A stretch of DNA of 64,000 nucleotides from an uncultured Lachnospiraceae bacterium. GTDB lineage: Bacteria; Bacillota; Clostridia; Lachnospirales; Lachnospiraceae. Positions 1-8,616 of the stretch are shown one piece after another. The stretch is taken from NCBI GenBank assembly GCA_949471785.1, contig CASWRE010000006.1:1-64000 (forward strand). Reading direction: 5' to 3'. A program made the position numbers and the translations under genes. The first letter of the stretch is position 1; each line of letters begins with the position of its first letter. The notes below the pieces were generated by a model. It was given only the letters and a program-made list of their open reading frames with translations, was not told the DNA's origin and made no database searches.

Positions 1-96
1 ATCATGTTTTTACGGCCTCAGCAGCAAGTGCTTCGGCCTGTACTGAACAGTTACCCTGAATTTTACCACACACATTCTTTACAGAGCAAGCCCATA

Positions 97-297
97 CATG
101 ATAAGATAAAACCGTGGCTTGGTTTTCGTTACTTTTCACATCCGAGCCACGCACTCGCTGCGTGGCTGCGGAAAAACATGATTCAGGTGGCAGTTTGGGC
201 TTCGCGAAGCGAATTTTCATGCCCAAACTGCATGTTACTGGTCACAGAGTGAACAGTAACCGGTTTTCAGGCCAGGCTGCGGTCTTATCTTATCATG
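97..297. repeat. large imperfect palindromic intergenic element
   Basis: Outer arms 97-114 and 280-297 match in inverted orientation at 17 of 18 positions. Inside them, 128-139 pairs with 249-260 (11 of 12). There are also perfect hairpins at 145-153/159-167 (9 bp, 5-nt loop) and 190-200/221-231 (11 bp), the latter enclosing the 12-bp palindrome 199-210. 234-240 and 254-260 form a further 7-bp pair. The whole could fold into one long branched cruciform or RNA. It has no coding sense of its own and no second copy that I could find in this window. A MITE-like or REP-like dispersed element is the best guess. It lies directly upstream of aroE. The remaining sequence at 1-96 and 298-368 holds no gene I can support. 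Confidence 0.75.
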
Positions 298-368
298 ATT
301 CAACACCGATCGAATCATTCGCCGCCGACACTGTTTCATCAAAATTTTACACAAAGGAAGGTACTCTT

Positions 369-1241
369 ATGAATATATCTGTCACTGGACATACCGGACT
401 GTTCGGCCTGCTGGGAAGTCCGGTCCGGCATAGCCTCTCCCCCCTTATGCACAACGAAAGCTTCCGTTACCACGGACTGGATTATGTATACCTCTGTTTC
501 GAAATCGGCGAAGACCGGCTCCCAGAGGCTGTCCGCGGACTGACGGCGGCGGGTATCCGCGGCTTTAACCTGACCATGCCCAACAAAAACCGGATGGTGG
601 AGCTATGCGACACGCTCTCGCCCGAAGCCGATATCATGCAGGCCGTCAACACGGTAGTCAACAGAGACGGCGTCCTGACCGGATATAACACCGACGGCGC
701 CGGCTTTATACAGGCCGCTCTGGACGCCGGATATCCCCTTTCCGGCGAAACGGTCACCGTCATTGGCGCCGGTGGCGCCGGGACGGCAATCTGTACCCAG
801 GCCGCTCTGGACGGGGTAAAAAAGCTCAACATTTTTGCCCGCCCCTCCAGCCGTTTCCATGCCCGTACCCGGGAGCTGACCGACCGGATTAACCGTGATA
901 CGGATTGTGAAGCCTCCCTCTATGATACGGCCGACATGAGCGCCATGAAGACCTGTGCCTCCGAGAGTAAAATAATCATAAACGCCACCTCCGTGGGCAT
1001 GGCCCCCCATACGGAACAATGTGTCGTCACTGACCCCGACGTTTTCCATGAGGGTCTTGCGGCCTGCGATATCATCTACAATCCCCGGGAAACCCGTTTC
1101 CTGCAGATGGCCGAAAGCCGGGGCTGCCGGACCTTCAACGGCATGTATATGCTGCTGTATCAGGGCGCCGCCGCCTTCCGTCATTTTACCGGGCTGGACA
1201 TGCCTGTGGAAGTCATCAAAAAGAAATATTTTTCCCACTAA
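369..1241 (+). CDS. aroE: shikimate/quinate dehydrogenase (AroE/YdiB family)
   Basis: A 290-residue NAD(P)H-dependent dehydrogenase, expected to interconvert 3-dehydroshikimate and shikimate in the aromatic amino acid pathway. Substrate-binding SLSP is at residues 22-25. The catalytic Lys is K73 in the sequence MPNK, and the catalytic Asp is D109 in NTDG. The dinucleotide-binding loop GAGGAG is at 133-138. MPNK instead of the usual TxPxK, and the overall wording, resemble the YdiB subgroup, which also accepts quinate and NAD, so the substrate is not certain. The ATG at 369 is chosen because an AGGAAGG ribosome site lies just before it. The longer open frame from 114 runs through the palindromic element and is rejected. 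It is the only protein gene on the plus strand, and converges with ftsZ. Confidence 0.9.
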   Translation: MNISVTGHTGLFGLLGSPVRHSLSPLMHNESFRYHGLDYVYLCFEIGEDRLPEAVRGLTAAGIRGFNLTMPNKNRMVELCDTLSPEADIMQAVNTVVNRDGVLTGYNTDGAGFIQAALDAGYPLSGETVTVIGAGGAGTAICTQAALDGVKKLNIFARPSSRFHARTRELTDRINRDTDCEASLYDTADMSAMKTCASESKIIINATSVGMAPHTEQCVVTDPDVFHEGLAACDIIYNPRETRFLQMAESRGCRTFNGMYMLLYQGAAAFRHFTGLDMPVEVIKKKYFSH

Positions 1242-1246
1242 AAATT

Positions 1247-1285
1247 GCCGCGGATGATAGGAATCTATCACTCGCGGCATTTTTC
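1247..1285. terminator. bidirectional terminator between aroE and ftsZ
   Basis: Arms 1247-1260 and 1265-1278 pair over 14 bp with two central mismatches around a 4-nt loop. The plus strand continues with a T-rich run (1280-1289), and the minus strand with the complement of AAAAATT. It therefore serves both converging genes. Confidence 0.85.
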
Positions 1286-1295
1286 TTTTCTCTGT

Positions 1296-2471
1296 CTATC
1301 TGCGGGCTTTCAGGAAGTCCGGGATCTGTATATCCTTCTTCTGTACATTACTGGACAGCGGTGTGGGAGACGGCATGGAAAACGGTCTGGCCACAAAAGG
1401 CTCCGCCTGCTTCATGGGCTCCGGCGTGGGCGCAGACACGGGGGCTTTGACCGCCTTCTGGGCCGCAGGCTTCTCTGTCTTCTTCTTGAGCGCATCCTTT
1501 ACGCTGGCAACTTTGGCCGTGGCGTCATCCAGCCCGGTGGCAATAACCGTAATTCTTGCGGTATCCACTGCGGAGTCGTCGTACATGGCACCAAAGATAA
1601 TATTTGCCTCGTCGCCGGCCAGGCTCTGCACATAACTGGCGGCGTCATTTGCATCCATAAGAGAAATATCACCGGAAATGTTGATGATTACATGGGAAGC
1701 GCCGGAAATCGTCGTCTCCAGCAGCGGACTGGAAACGGCCTGCTGTACCGCCTCAAGGGCTTTATCATCGCCTTTCGCTTCACCGATACCGATGTGGGCC
1801 ACTCCTTTGTCCACCATAACCGTCTTCACGTCGGCAAAGTCAAGGTTGATCAGAGCCGGCAGGTTAATCAGGTCCGTAATGCCCTGAACGGCCTGCTGCA
1901 GTACCTCGTCGGCCTTCCTCAAAGCCTCCGGCATGGTCGTGCGGCGATCTACGATCTCCAGCAGCTTATCGTTGGGAATAATAATCAGTGTATCCACATT
2001 CTCTTTCAGCTTATCAATCCCCATCAGGGCATTACTCATACGGGTCTTCGCCTCGAAACGGAAAGGCTTAGTCACAACGCCCACCGTCAGAATTCCCATC
2101 TCTTTCGCAATACCCGCCACGACGGGAGCGGCTCCCGTACCAGTACCGCCGCCCATACCGCAGGTGACAAATACCATATCGGCGCCTTCCACCAACTGGC
2201 GGATCTCCTCCATGCTCTCCTCGGCAGCCTTCTCGCCCACCTCCGGCTTTGCTCCGGCTCCCAATCCTTTAGTAAGCTTCTCCCCTATCTGGAGCACAGT
2301 GGGTGCTTTGCATAACGTCAGTGCCTGTTTATCTGTATTGATCCCGACGAATTCTACGCCGCCGATCGCTTCATCCACCATCCGATTGACTGCATTATTC
2401 CCTGCGCCGCCTACACCGATAACGATAATTTTCGCAGATGATTCAGCCTCGTTTGTCATGATCTCTAACAA
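1296..2471 (-). CDS. ftsZ: cell division protein FtsZ
   Basis: A 391-residue tubulin-like GTPase that polymerises into the Z-ring at mid-cell and recruits the divisome. The tubulin signature GGGTGTG is at residues 107-113. A Pro/Ala-rich linker of about 50 residues leads to the C-terminal peptide IPDFLKARR, which in this family binds membrane anchors such as FtsA or SepF. The start is a TTG at 2471, seven bases after GGAGG. The alternative ATG at 2459 would be 19 bases away, and the resulting N-terminus MLE matches the known Bacillus protein. ftsZ has its own promoter (2676-2704) and ends at the bidirectional terminator, so it can be expressed apart from the dcw operon upstream. No ftsA is in the window. 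Confidence 0.98.
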   Translation of the reverse strand: MLEIMTNEAESSAKIIVIGVGGAGNNAVNRMVDEAIGGVEFVGINTDKQALTLCKAPTVLQIGEKLTKGLGAGAKPEVGEKAAEESMEEIRQLVEGADMVFVTCGMGGGTGTGAAPVVAGIAKEMGILTVGVVTKPFRFEAKTRMSNALMGIDKLKENVDTLIIIPNDKLLEIVDRRTTMPEALRKADEVLQQAVQGITDLINLPALINLDFADVKTVMVDKGVAHIGIGEAKGDDKALEAVQQAVSSPLLETTISGASHVIINISGDISLMDANDAASYVQSLAGDEANIIFGAMYDDSAVDTARITVIATGLDDATAKVASVKDALKKKTEKPAAQKAVKAPVSAPTPEPMKQAEPFVARPFSMPSPTPLSSNVQKKDIQIPDFLKARR

Positions 2472-2675
2472 AGTACTTCCTCCTTTTCAACCTTGCGTAA
2501 TTTAGCCAAATATCCCTCATAAACTAAAAAGACTCAAAAACCCAAACACCTGACGGGATATCAGGCTCTCGCGGAAATTTCCGTAAGAATCTATCCGTAT
2601 ATCCTCCCGGTTCTTTGTCCGCGGAAATAAACCCCTTAATGGATAAATGTCCTTTTCATAAATGCATACGTCTAT

Positions 2676-2704
2676 ATAATATAATTTTATTTGTAAATAA
2701 GCAA
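2676..2704 (-). promoter_or_regulatory. sigma-A-type promoter for ftsZ
   Basis: On the minus strand, TTGCTT (2699-2704) and TATTAT (2676-2681) are separated by exactly 17 bp in AT-rich DNA. It leaves a leader of about 200 nt before the ftsZ TTG. The 277-nt gap 2472-2748 otherwise holds only small palindromes (for example 2573-2584) and no gene I can support. Confidence 0.6.
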
Positions 2705-2748
2705 CTCTTTTTTTCAAAAATATCACGGCATGAGGGATTTTTGCCCTT

Positions 2749-3648
2749 TTACGTCCGATCTTTGGCCGTTTGATCCGCCCGCTCAGGCGCCTTTTTCCGG
2801 GAATCACCTTCGGAAAATATAATATTTTCCGAGCTTCCGTTGTAATCTTCCAGATGGAGCTCTCCGGATTTTCCGGATAATTCCGGCAAAATAGCCGCGG
2901 CCCTTGAAATTTTTTCTTCCGTCTCCCTGTCTTCCCCCAGAAGAATACGGATCTTTTCATAATAAAGTGTTACCTCACTGTCCTCATTAAACTCCACCTG
3001 TTCGGGAATAATCTGGTACTTATTCAGCATCCGGCTGACGCCGAGAATAGTATTGAATACTTTCTGATCCTTCACAGGCAGAACTTCCTGCATCTGTACC
3101 CGGTCAAAAGACAGGCCCGTAATCAGCGGCACTTCCGTCATGGCAGCCACATAAGATGTGGCGGATTTGCCCAGCACCGGCTCGGCTCCCGGCAAATCCT
3201 GCTCCTGAGTCTGATCCTGAGACTCCTCCTGAGGCTCTTTTCCTTCACCATGAACCTCGCTCTTTACGATTCGTCCGTTGGCGTCAAAATACATATCGCA
3301 GTCCAGATACCGGACATAGCCGACGATCTGGGTCTCCTGCACCGTGATGCGGATGCTGTGATTATCCACCATCCGCACCTCAATACTTTCCACCAACGGT
3401 AAATTTACTGGCGTATATTTTTTCTTTTTATAAGAAAGATACAGTACATTATCAGAAAGCAGACCGCTCTGCACTTCCGATATGATCTGATCATTGCTGT
3501 ACCGGGTATTACCGATTACGCTCACATTCTGTACGGAATACTGCACGGAAAACCACACGCACAGCACGGCCACCGCCAAAATCACTCCGGCAACGGCGCC
3601 GATCCATATGTATATTCCATTCTGCCTACGCCCATAATCCGATCTCAT
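2749..3648 (-). CDS. divIB: cell division protein DivIB/FtsQ
   Basis: A 299-residue bitopic membrane protein of the divisome. It has a short basic cytoplasmic tail, one membrane helix at about residues 12-34, and a POTRA domain at about 37-105. This is followed by the beta domain that in this family contacts FtsL and FtsB/DivIC. An acidic Glu/Gln-rich insert lies at about 134-156, and the C-terminus is charged and probably disordered. The start overlaps the murA stop by 4 nt (ATGA), so the two are translationally coupled. The family is poorly conserved in sequence, so the call rests on topology, POTRA and position between murA and ftsZ. Confidence 0.85.
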   Translation of the reverse strand: MRSDYGRRQNGIYIWIGAVAGVILAVAVLCVWFSVQYSVQNVSVIGNTRYSNDQIISEVQSGLLSDNVLYLSYKKKKYTPVNLPLVESIEVRMVDNHSIRITVQETQIVGYVRYLDCDMYFDANGRIVKSEVHGEGKEPQEESQDQTQEQDLPGAEPVLGKSATSYVAAMTEVPLITGLSFDRVQMQEVLPVKDQKVFNTILGVSRMLNKYQIIPEQVEFNEDSEVTLYYEKIRILLGEDRETEEKISRAAAILPELSGKSGELHLEDYNGSSENIIFSEGDSRKKAPERADQTAKDRT

Positions 3649-4907
3649 GTTTCACTGTCTATTTTCACAATCCGCCCCCCCAGCAAATTGATTTCCTCGT
3701 AAAAGGATTCATAGCCCCTTTCTATATATTCCTGACATTCTACCACAGTCCGGCCCCGGGCTGCAAGTCCGGCCACCACCAAGGCGGCTCCTCCTCTGAG
3801 ATCCTGAGCTCTGACCGTGCAGCCTGTGAGATGCACAGGCCCTGTCACCACGGCTTCATTATCCACAGTCTCGATCCGCGCCCCCATACGGGCCAACTGA
3901 CCGGCAACCCGAAAGCGATCCTCAAAAATCGTTTCCCGAATCCTGCTCTCCCCTTCCAGCGTACAGCATACGGCCATCAGCGGGGATTGCAGATCCGTGG
4001 GAAAACCGGGATGTACGGCCGTCACAATTTCACCGACATTGTTTCGCACCAGGCGGCTGTCCGTTAACAGTGTACCACCGTTCCACGAAAACTGTCCACC
4101 CATTTTCTCGTAAACCTTCAGCAATTCATCCAGATCCTCCCGGGGTGCCCCTACAAGCCCGACCTGCCCCCGGGTGACGGCGCCGGAAAGTACCAGGGTT
4201 CCCGCCGCGATACGGTCGGAGGGAATCCTGTATTCCCCGTCGTGTAAACAGCTGTTTCCGGCGATACGGATACTGCTCGTGCCATCCCCCTCAATATCGG
4301 CTCCCATACACCGCAGAAAAGCGCACAGATACCGGATCTCCGGCTCTCTGGCGCAGTTCTCAAGGACCACCGGCCCCCGGGCGCGGACGGCAGCCAGTAC
4401 TCCGTTTTCCGTGGCCCCCACGCTGGGACGGGGAAAGCGATGACGGACACTCTCCAGGCCACGGCAGCTCAATACGAGCTGCTGCCCTTTCCGTTCAACA
4501 GCCGCTCCCATATCCGTAAACAGATCCAGATGGTAGTCTATAGGTCTCTTCCCGATAACACATCCGCCGGGATAACCGATCTGCACCCTGCCGCAGCGTC
4601 CCAGCATGCTTCCCATCAACATCACTGAGGATCTCATCCGCCCGGACAACCCTTCCTCCACGGCAGTTTCACAAATCCGGGAACAGTCCAGTATCAGCGT
4701 GTGTCCCTCCCACCGGGTTCCCGCCCCAAGATTTTTCAGCATCTGTTCCATATTATAAACGTCGGATATCCGGGGACAATTATGTAAAACCGTGCATCCT
4801 TTATGCAATATGGCTCCGGCCATGATGGGCAGAGCCGCGTTTTTGGAGCCCTGGACAGGAATTTCGCCCTTCAGGCGGACTTCGCCGCCCACTAGAATCT
4901 TTCCCAC
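3645..4907 (-). CDS. murA: UDP-N-acetylglucosamine 1-carboxyvinyltransferase (MurA)
   Basis: A 420-residue cytoplasmic EPSP-synthase-fold enzyme. It catalyses the first committed step of peptidoglycan synthesis, transfer of enolpyruvate from PEP to UDP-GlcNAc. The sequence shows K22 in the motif QGSKNAALP. It also shows the catalytic cysteine C116 in PGGCVIGKRPID, the residue that fosfomycin alkylates in this family, so the enzyme should be fosfomycin sensitive. Length is normal. It sits between ftsW and divIB, where Bacillota dcw clusters often carry murA (murAA/murAB). Whether a second MurA exists cannot be told from the window. Confidence 0.96.
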   Translation of the reverse strand: MGKILVGGEVRLKGEIPVQGSKNAALPIMAGAILHKGCTVLHNCPRISDVYNMEQMLKNLGAGTRWEGHTLILDCSRICETAVEEGLSGRMRSSVMLMGSMLGRCGRVQIGYPGGCVIGKRPIDYHLDLFTDMGAAVERKGQQLVLSCRGLESVRHRFPRPSVGATENGVLAAVRARGPVVLENCAREPEIRYLCAFLRCMGADIEGDGTSSIRIAGNSCLHDGEYRIPSDRIAAGTLVLSGAVTRGQVGLVGAPREDLDELLKVYEKMGGQFSWNGGTLLTDSRLVRNNVGEIVTAVHPGFPTDLQSPLMAVCCTLEGESRIRETIFEDRFRVAGQLARMGARIETVDNEAVVTGPVHLTGCTVRAQDLRGGAALVVAGLAARGRTVVECQEYIERGYESFYEEINLLGGRIVKIDSET

Positions 4908-4975
4908 TCATATACTCCCAGACTTTTCTTATTTATATGTATATGCATTCCCGGATCTTTTTGTTACCGCTTTAC

Positions 4976-6145
4976 TCAAGGACTCCTGTGAACCATCTGT
5001 CGGCTGATATTCAGAGCAATCCCCATCTCACCGTGAAGAAATACCACGGATGTTCCGCCATAACTGATGAAGGGAAGGGTAATACCCGTGTTGGGAATAG
5101 AATTCGTAACCACGGCCACATTTAAAAGTACCTGCAGCGCAATGTGAATCATGATCCCGGCACAGATCAGGCTCCCTTTCAGATCCGGAGCCTTGACAGA
5201 CATCAGCATCAGCCGCCACAGCAGAAAACCAAATACTCCCAGCAAAAATACTGCGCCAAAAAACCCTGTCTCCTCACACACGATGGAAAAAATCATATCA
5301 TTCTGGGCCTCCGGCACAAAGCCCAGCTTCTGCATGCTGCCGCCCAGCCCGGCTCCAAACAGACCTCCGCTGCCGATGGCATACAGCCCCTGGATCGTCT
5401 GAAAACCTTTATCGTAGTTTTCCGGGTCCAGCCAGACGGCAATCCGCTCCAGCCTGTAGCTCTCCGCCGCCAGAAACGCACCGGCCAGCACCACCGCCGC
5501 TCCGCCCAATCCCACAAACTGCATATAATAAGGATTGGACATGAAGATCAGGCATGCGGCAATGCCCAGAATAATAATAGCCGTGCTCAGATTATTTGTG
5601 GCCACCAGGGCTACGATGGGCAATACATAGAGAAAAATTCTCACAGCAAAAAGTAATCCCGTTTTTTTATTACCCTGGCGGCTGATCACACCGGCCAGTA
5701 AAAGAATCACTGCTATTTTAGCCAGCTCTGACGGCTGAAAAGAAAGAGGCCCCAGGGCCAGCCAGCGTTTTGATCCATTATACTCCTGACCAATGAAAAG
5801 AACGGCGGTGGACAGTATCAGGGACAGAAAATAGATCAGCCCCGCATAGCGGATAACCAGATGATAATCCACGCAGGACACACCGGCCATCACTGCCAAT
5901 CCGAGACTGACTGCCAAAAGCTGCTTTTTAAAATAGTATGCGGAATCATGGAACCGGGCCTGCCCATAATAAGCCCCGGTACTGTAGAGATACACCATGC
6001 CAAGGACAGTGATCACCAGCACGGCTGCCAGAAGCGCCCTGTCACATTTCTTATCCGCCCGAAAGAATTCCGCCATCCGCTCCGCTCCGGAAAACACTGC
6101 TTTTCCATCACTATATGCGCGGGGTGGACAGCTTAGAACTATCAT
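4976..6145 (-). CDS. ftsW: septal peptidoglycan polymerase FtsW (SEDS family)
   Basis: An integral membrane glycosyltransferase with about ten membrane helices. In this family it polymerises lipid II together with a class B PBP, here probably one of the two PBPs encoded just upstream. Visible SEDS features are the loop around FQPSELAK, the conserved GSGGLFGAGLG segment and the C-terminal region ISYGGTS. Two starts are possible. ATG at 6145 lies 9 nt after the murD stop but has a weak ribosome site. ATG at 6076 (MAEFF) has GGAG close by. SpoVE, the sporulation paralogue, is an alternative name, since sequence alone does not separate them. Confidence 0.92.
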   Translation of the reverse strand: MIVLSCPPRAYSDGKAVFSGAERMAEFFRADKKCDRALLAAVLVITVLGMVYLYSTGAYYGQARFHDSAYYFKKQLLAVSLGLAVMAGVSCVDYHLVIRYAGLIYFLSLILSTAVLFIGQEYNGSKRWLALGPLSFQPSELAKIAVILLLAGVISRQGNKKTGLLFAVRIFLYVLPIVALVATNNLSTAIIILGIAACLIFMSNPYYMQFVGLGGAAVVLAGAFLAAESYRLERIAVWLDPENYDKGFQTIQGLYAIGSGGLFGAGLGGSMQKLGFVPEAQNDMIFSIVCEETGFFGAVFLLGVFGFLLWRLMLMSVKAPDLKGSLICAGIMIHIALQVLLNVAVVTNSIPNTGITLPFISYGGTSVVFLHGEMGIALNISRQMVHRSP

Positions 6146-6154
6146 TCCCGCAGC

Positions 6155-7507
6155 CTACAGCCGCCCCACGTACTCCTTGAACTTCTTACCTCGAACTTCG
6201 TAATTGGGAAACTGTCCCCAGCTCGCACAGGCCGGCGACAGCAGCACGGCCTCCCCCGCCACGGCATGATCCGCACAGATCCGGACGGCTTCCTCCAGGT
6301 CATCGGCCAGAATCGTGTTCATAAACCCGCAGCCATGGGCGGCCTCGGCAATTTTCTCTCTGGTCTGTCCGATCAGTACCAGCCCCCGCACCTTGCCGTC
6401 AAAGGCCCGTATCCACTCCTCATAGGAAGAATCTTTGTCGTAACCGCCTCCGATCAGCCAGGTGGGCCGATTCATCGCCTGTATGCCCTTAATCGCAGCG
6501 TCAGGATTGGTTCCCTTGGAATCATTGTAGTAGGCCACGCCTTTTTTCTCTGTTACATATTCAATCCGATGCTCTACTGCGTGAAAATTCCTCACTGAAT
6601 GACGGATGCTGTCCATGGACACTCCGGCCCGCCAGGCCATTGCCACGGCGGCCATCACATTCTCATGGTTATGGCGGCCCAGCAGGTGCATCTCGTCGGT
6701 TTGGATCACCGGAATTTCCTCGCCGTCCACGGCAAGCACGATCGTCTCTCCCCGCAGGAAAATTCCCTCTCTCAGCTCCCGCCTGCCGGAAAAATATATG
6801 ACCGAGGCCGGCGCGGTTTTTCCGAACTCCCGGAGTACCGCATCCTCATAGTTCAACACCACCGTATCTTCTTTCGTCTGATTCTTGCAAATGAGCTCTT
6901 TCACCCGGATGTATTCCGCCATGGTATGATGGCGGTTCAGATGATCCTCGGTAATATTTAAAATAGCGCTGACCCGGGGATGGAACGTATGGATCGTCTC
7001 CAGCTGGAAACTGCTGATCTCCGCCACCGTCACCGTATCTTCTCTCATTTCCGGCGCGACGGAAGTATAGGGCGTACCGATATTGCCCACCACATAGACG
7101 CTGTCCCTGGCGTCCGCCATGATCCGGCCCAACAGAGCCGTGGTGGTGGTCTTCCCGTTGGTCCCGGTGATGGCCAGCACCGTTCCCCGGCCGGCCTGCC
7201 AGGCCAGCTCCACCTCGCCCCACACGGGAACTATTTCTTTAAGCCGCAGGACTTCCCGCAGATCCGTGGGCACCCCGGGGCTTAAGACGGCCAGATCCAG
7301 CCCTTTTAACGCCTCCTCCGGCAGCTCGCCCAAAATCACCTCGACCGCCTCCGGCTTTTTCAGCTTTGCCAGGATCTGCTCCGGCTCCTGATTCCCGTTT
7401 CCGTCATAGAGGAGCACCCGCGCCCCCTGCGCCGCCAGCAGATCCGCCGCGCTTATACCGCTCACTCCGGAGCCAAACACCAGCACCCGTTTCTTATCCA
7501 TCTTCAT
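6155..7507 (-). CDS. murD: UDP-N-acetylmuramoylalanine--D-glutamate ligase
   Basis: A 450-residue cytoplasmic Mur ligase that adds D-glutamate to UDP-MurNAc-L-Ala using ATP. Residues 12-17 (GSGVSG) start the N-terminal UDP-binding Rossmann domain. GTNGKTTTT at 115-123 is the ATP-binding loop. HRIEYV and YYNDSKGTNPDA belong to the central and C-terminal domains. The ATG has a GGAGGAG site 4-5 nt upstream and starts 9 nt after the mraY stop. Length and motifs are complete. Confidence 0.96.
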   Translation of the reverse strand: MKMDKKRVLVFGSGVSGISAADLLAAQGARVLLYDGNGNQEPEQILAKLKKPEAVEVILGELPEEALKGLDLAVLSPGVPTDLREVLRLKEIVPVWGEVELAWQAGRGTVLAITGTNGKTTTTALLGRIMADARDSVYVVGNIGTPYTSVAPEMREDTVTVAEISSFQLETIHTFHPRVSAILNITEDHLNRHHTMAEYIRVKELICKNQTKEDTVVLNYEDAVLREFGKTAPASVIYFSGRRELREGIFLRGETIVLAVDGEEIPVIQTDEMHLLGRHNHENVMAAVAMAWRAGVSMDSIRHSVRNFHAVEHRIEYVTEKKGVAYYNDSKGTNPDAAIKGIQAMNRPTWLIGGGYDKDSSYEEWIRAFDGKVRGLVLIGQTREKIAEAAHGCGFMNTILADDLEEAVRICADHAVAGEAVLLSPACASWGQFPNYEVRGKKFKEYVGRL

Positions 7508-7516
7508 GGTCTCCTC

Positions 7517-8473
7517 CTACATACCCAAAAATCCGACCATACAAAGTATCGCCGTCAAAATAGCAAATACAAACACCACCCTTGTCTCCGACCAGCCGCA
7601 GAGCTCAAAGTGATGATGAATCGGCGCCATCTTGAATATCCGCTTTCCGCCTGTGGCCTTAAAATACGTCACCTGAATCATAACGGACAGTACCTCCACC
7701 ACATAAATCAATCCCACCAATAGAATAAAAATCGGCATCTGCAGCATATAAGCCGAGCCGGCTACAAATCCTCCCAGCGCAAGAGAGCCGGTATCTCCCA
7801 TGAACACGCTGGCCGGAAAACAGTTAAACAGCAAAAAGCCCATCAGCGACCCGGTCACCGCACAGGTAATCGGCGTGATGCCGCTGCCTTTCATCAGGGC
7901 TGCCACCGTAAAAAATATAGCCACCATTACCGTCACGCTGGATGCCAGGCCGTCCAGACCGTCCGTGAAATTTACACCATTTACCGTACCCACCACCGCA
8001 AAAAACAACACAGGAACGGCCAGCCATCCGATATCCAGATGATAGCCGCCGGTAAAAGGAATATGAAGAGTCAGCGGTACGTTCGTGTATAATATCAGAT
8101 ACAGCGCAAATATTCCCGTCACCACCAGCTGCAAAGCCATCTTCTGCCGCGGAAACAGGCCGTCTGAGCGATGCAATACCACTTTTAAATAGTCGTCAAG
8201 AAAACCGATCAGGCCGAAAGCAAGAGTCAAAAACAGCACAGGAATAATATCCGGATTGCTCCCGACAAAAAAAAGAGACGTAACCGTGGTGGCGATCAAA
8301 AAGATCAGGCCGCCCATGGTGGGTGTCCCGGCCTTTTTCAAATGGGACTGGACGCCGTCCTCCCTTTCTGTCTGCCCCACCTTCAGCCTGCGCAAAAACG
8401 GAATGATAAGCGGTGCCAGAACCACGCTGATTACAAAAGCCACAATCACAGGTATCACAATACTTGTATCCAT
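7517..8473 (-). CDS. mraY: phospho-MurNAc-pentapeptide transferase (MraY)
   Basis: A 318-residue polytopic membrane enzyme. It transfers phospho-MurNAc-pentapeptide to undecaprenyl phosphate to make lipid I. Diagnostic segments are GFLDDYLKVV with the paired active-site aspartates, NFTDGLDGLA, and the histidine-rich HHHFELCGW loop. The ATG at 8473 follows GGAGG by 5 nt and gives the usual length. The open frame runs on to 8566, but that extension is unlike the family and has no ribosome site. The 143-nt gap upstream (8474-8616) contains no gene I can support. Confidence 0.96.
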   Translation of the reverse strand: MDTSIVIPVIVAFVISVVLAPLIIPFLRRLKVGQTEREDGVQSHLKKAGTPTMGGLIFLIATTVTSLFFVGSNPDIIPVLFLTLAFGLIGFLDDYLKVVLHRSDGLFPRQKMALQLVVTGIFALYLILYTNVPLTLHIPFTGGYHLDIGWLAVPVLFFAVVGTVNGVNFTDGLDGLASSVTVMVAIFFTVAALMKGSGITPITCAVTGSLMGFLLFNCFPASVFMGDTGSLALGGFVAGSAYMLQMPIFILLVGLIYVVEVLSVMIQVTYFKATGGKRIFKMAPIHHHFELCGWSETRVVFVFAILTAILCMVGFLGM

Positions 8474-8616
8474 ATTTACCTCCACAAACGCATCTCTGCG
8501 CCAAATTTTCCCTCCGTATTTCCACCATACACAGATCTTACAACGATTCAGTCCCTTCACAGTCATGAAATCTTTTCCGTTCCTGAACCGTTACCAGTAT
8601 ACGTCCTTTTTCTCCA

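Noticed and set aside
114-368. N-terminal extension of aroE
   Set aside because: It would translate the palindromic element. A good ribosome site sits before the ATG at 369, which gives the normal length.
2517-2960. 147-codon minus-strand frame overlapping divIB and the ftsZ promoter
   Set aside because: It is out of frame with divIB, which is well supported, and runs through the AT-rich promoter region.
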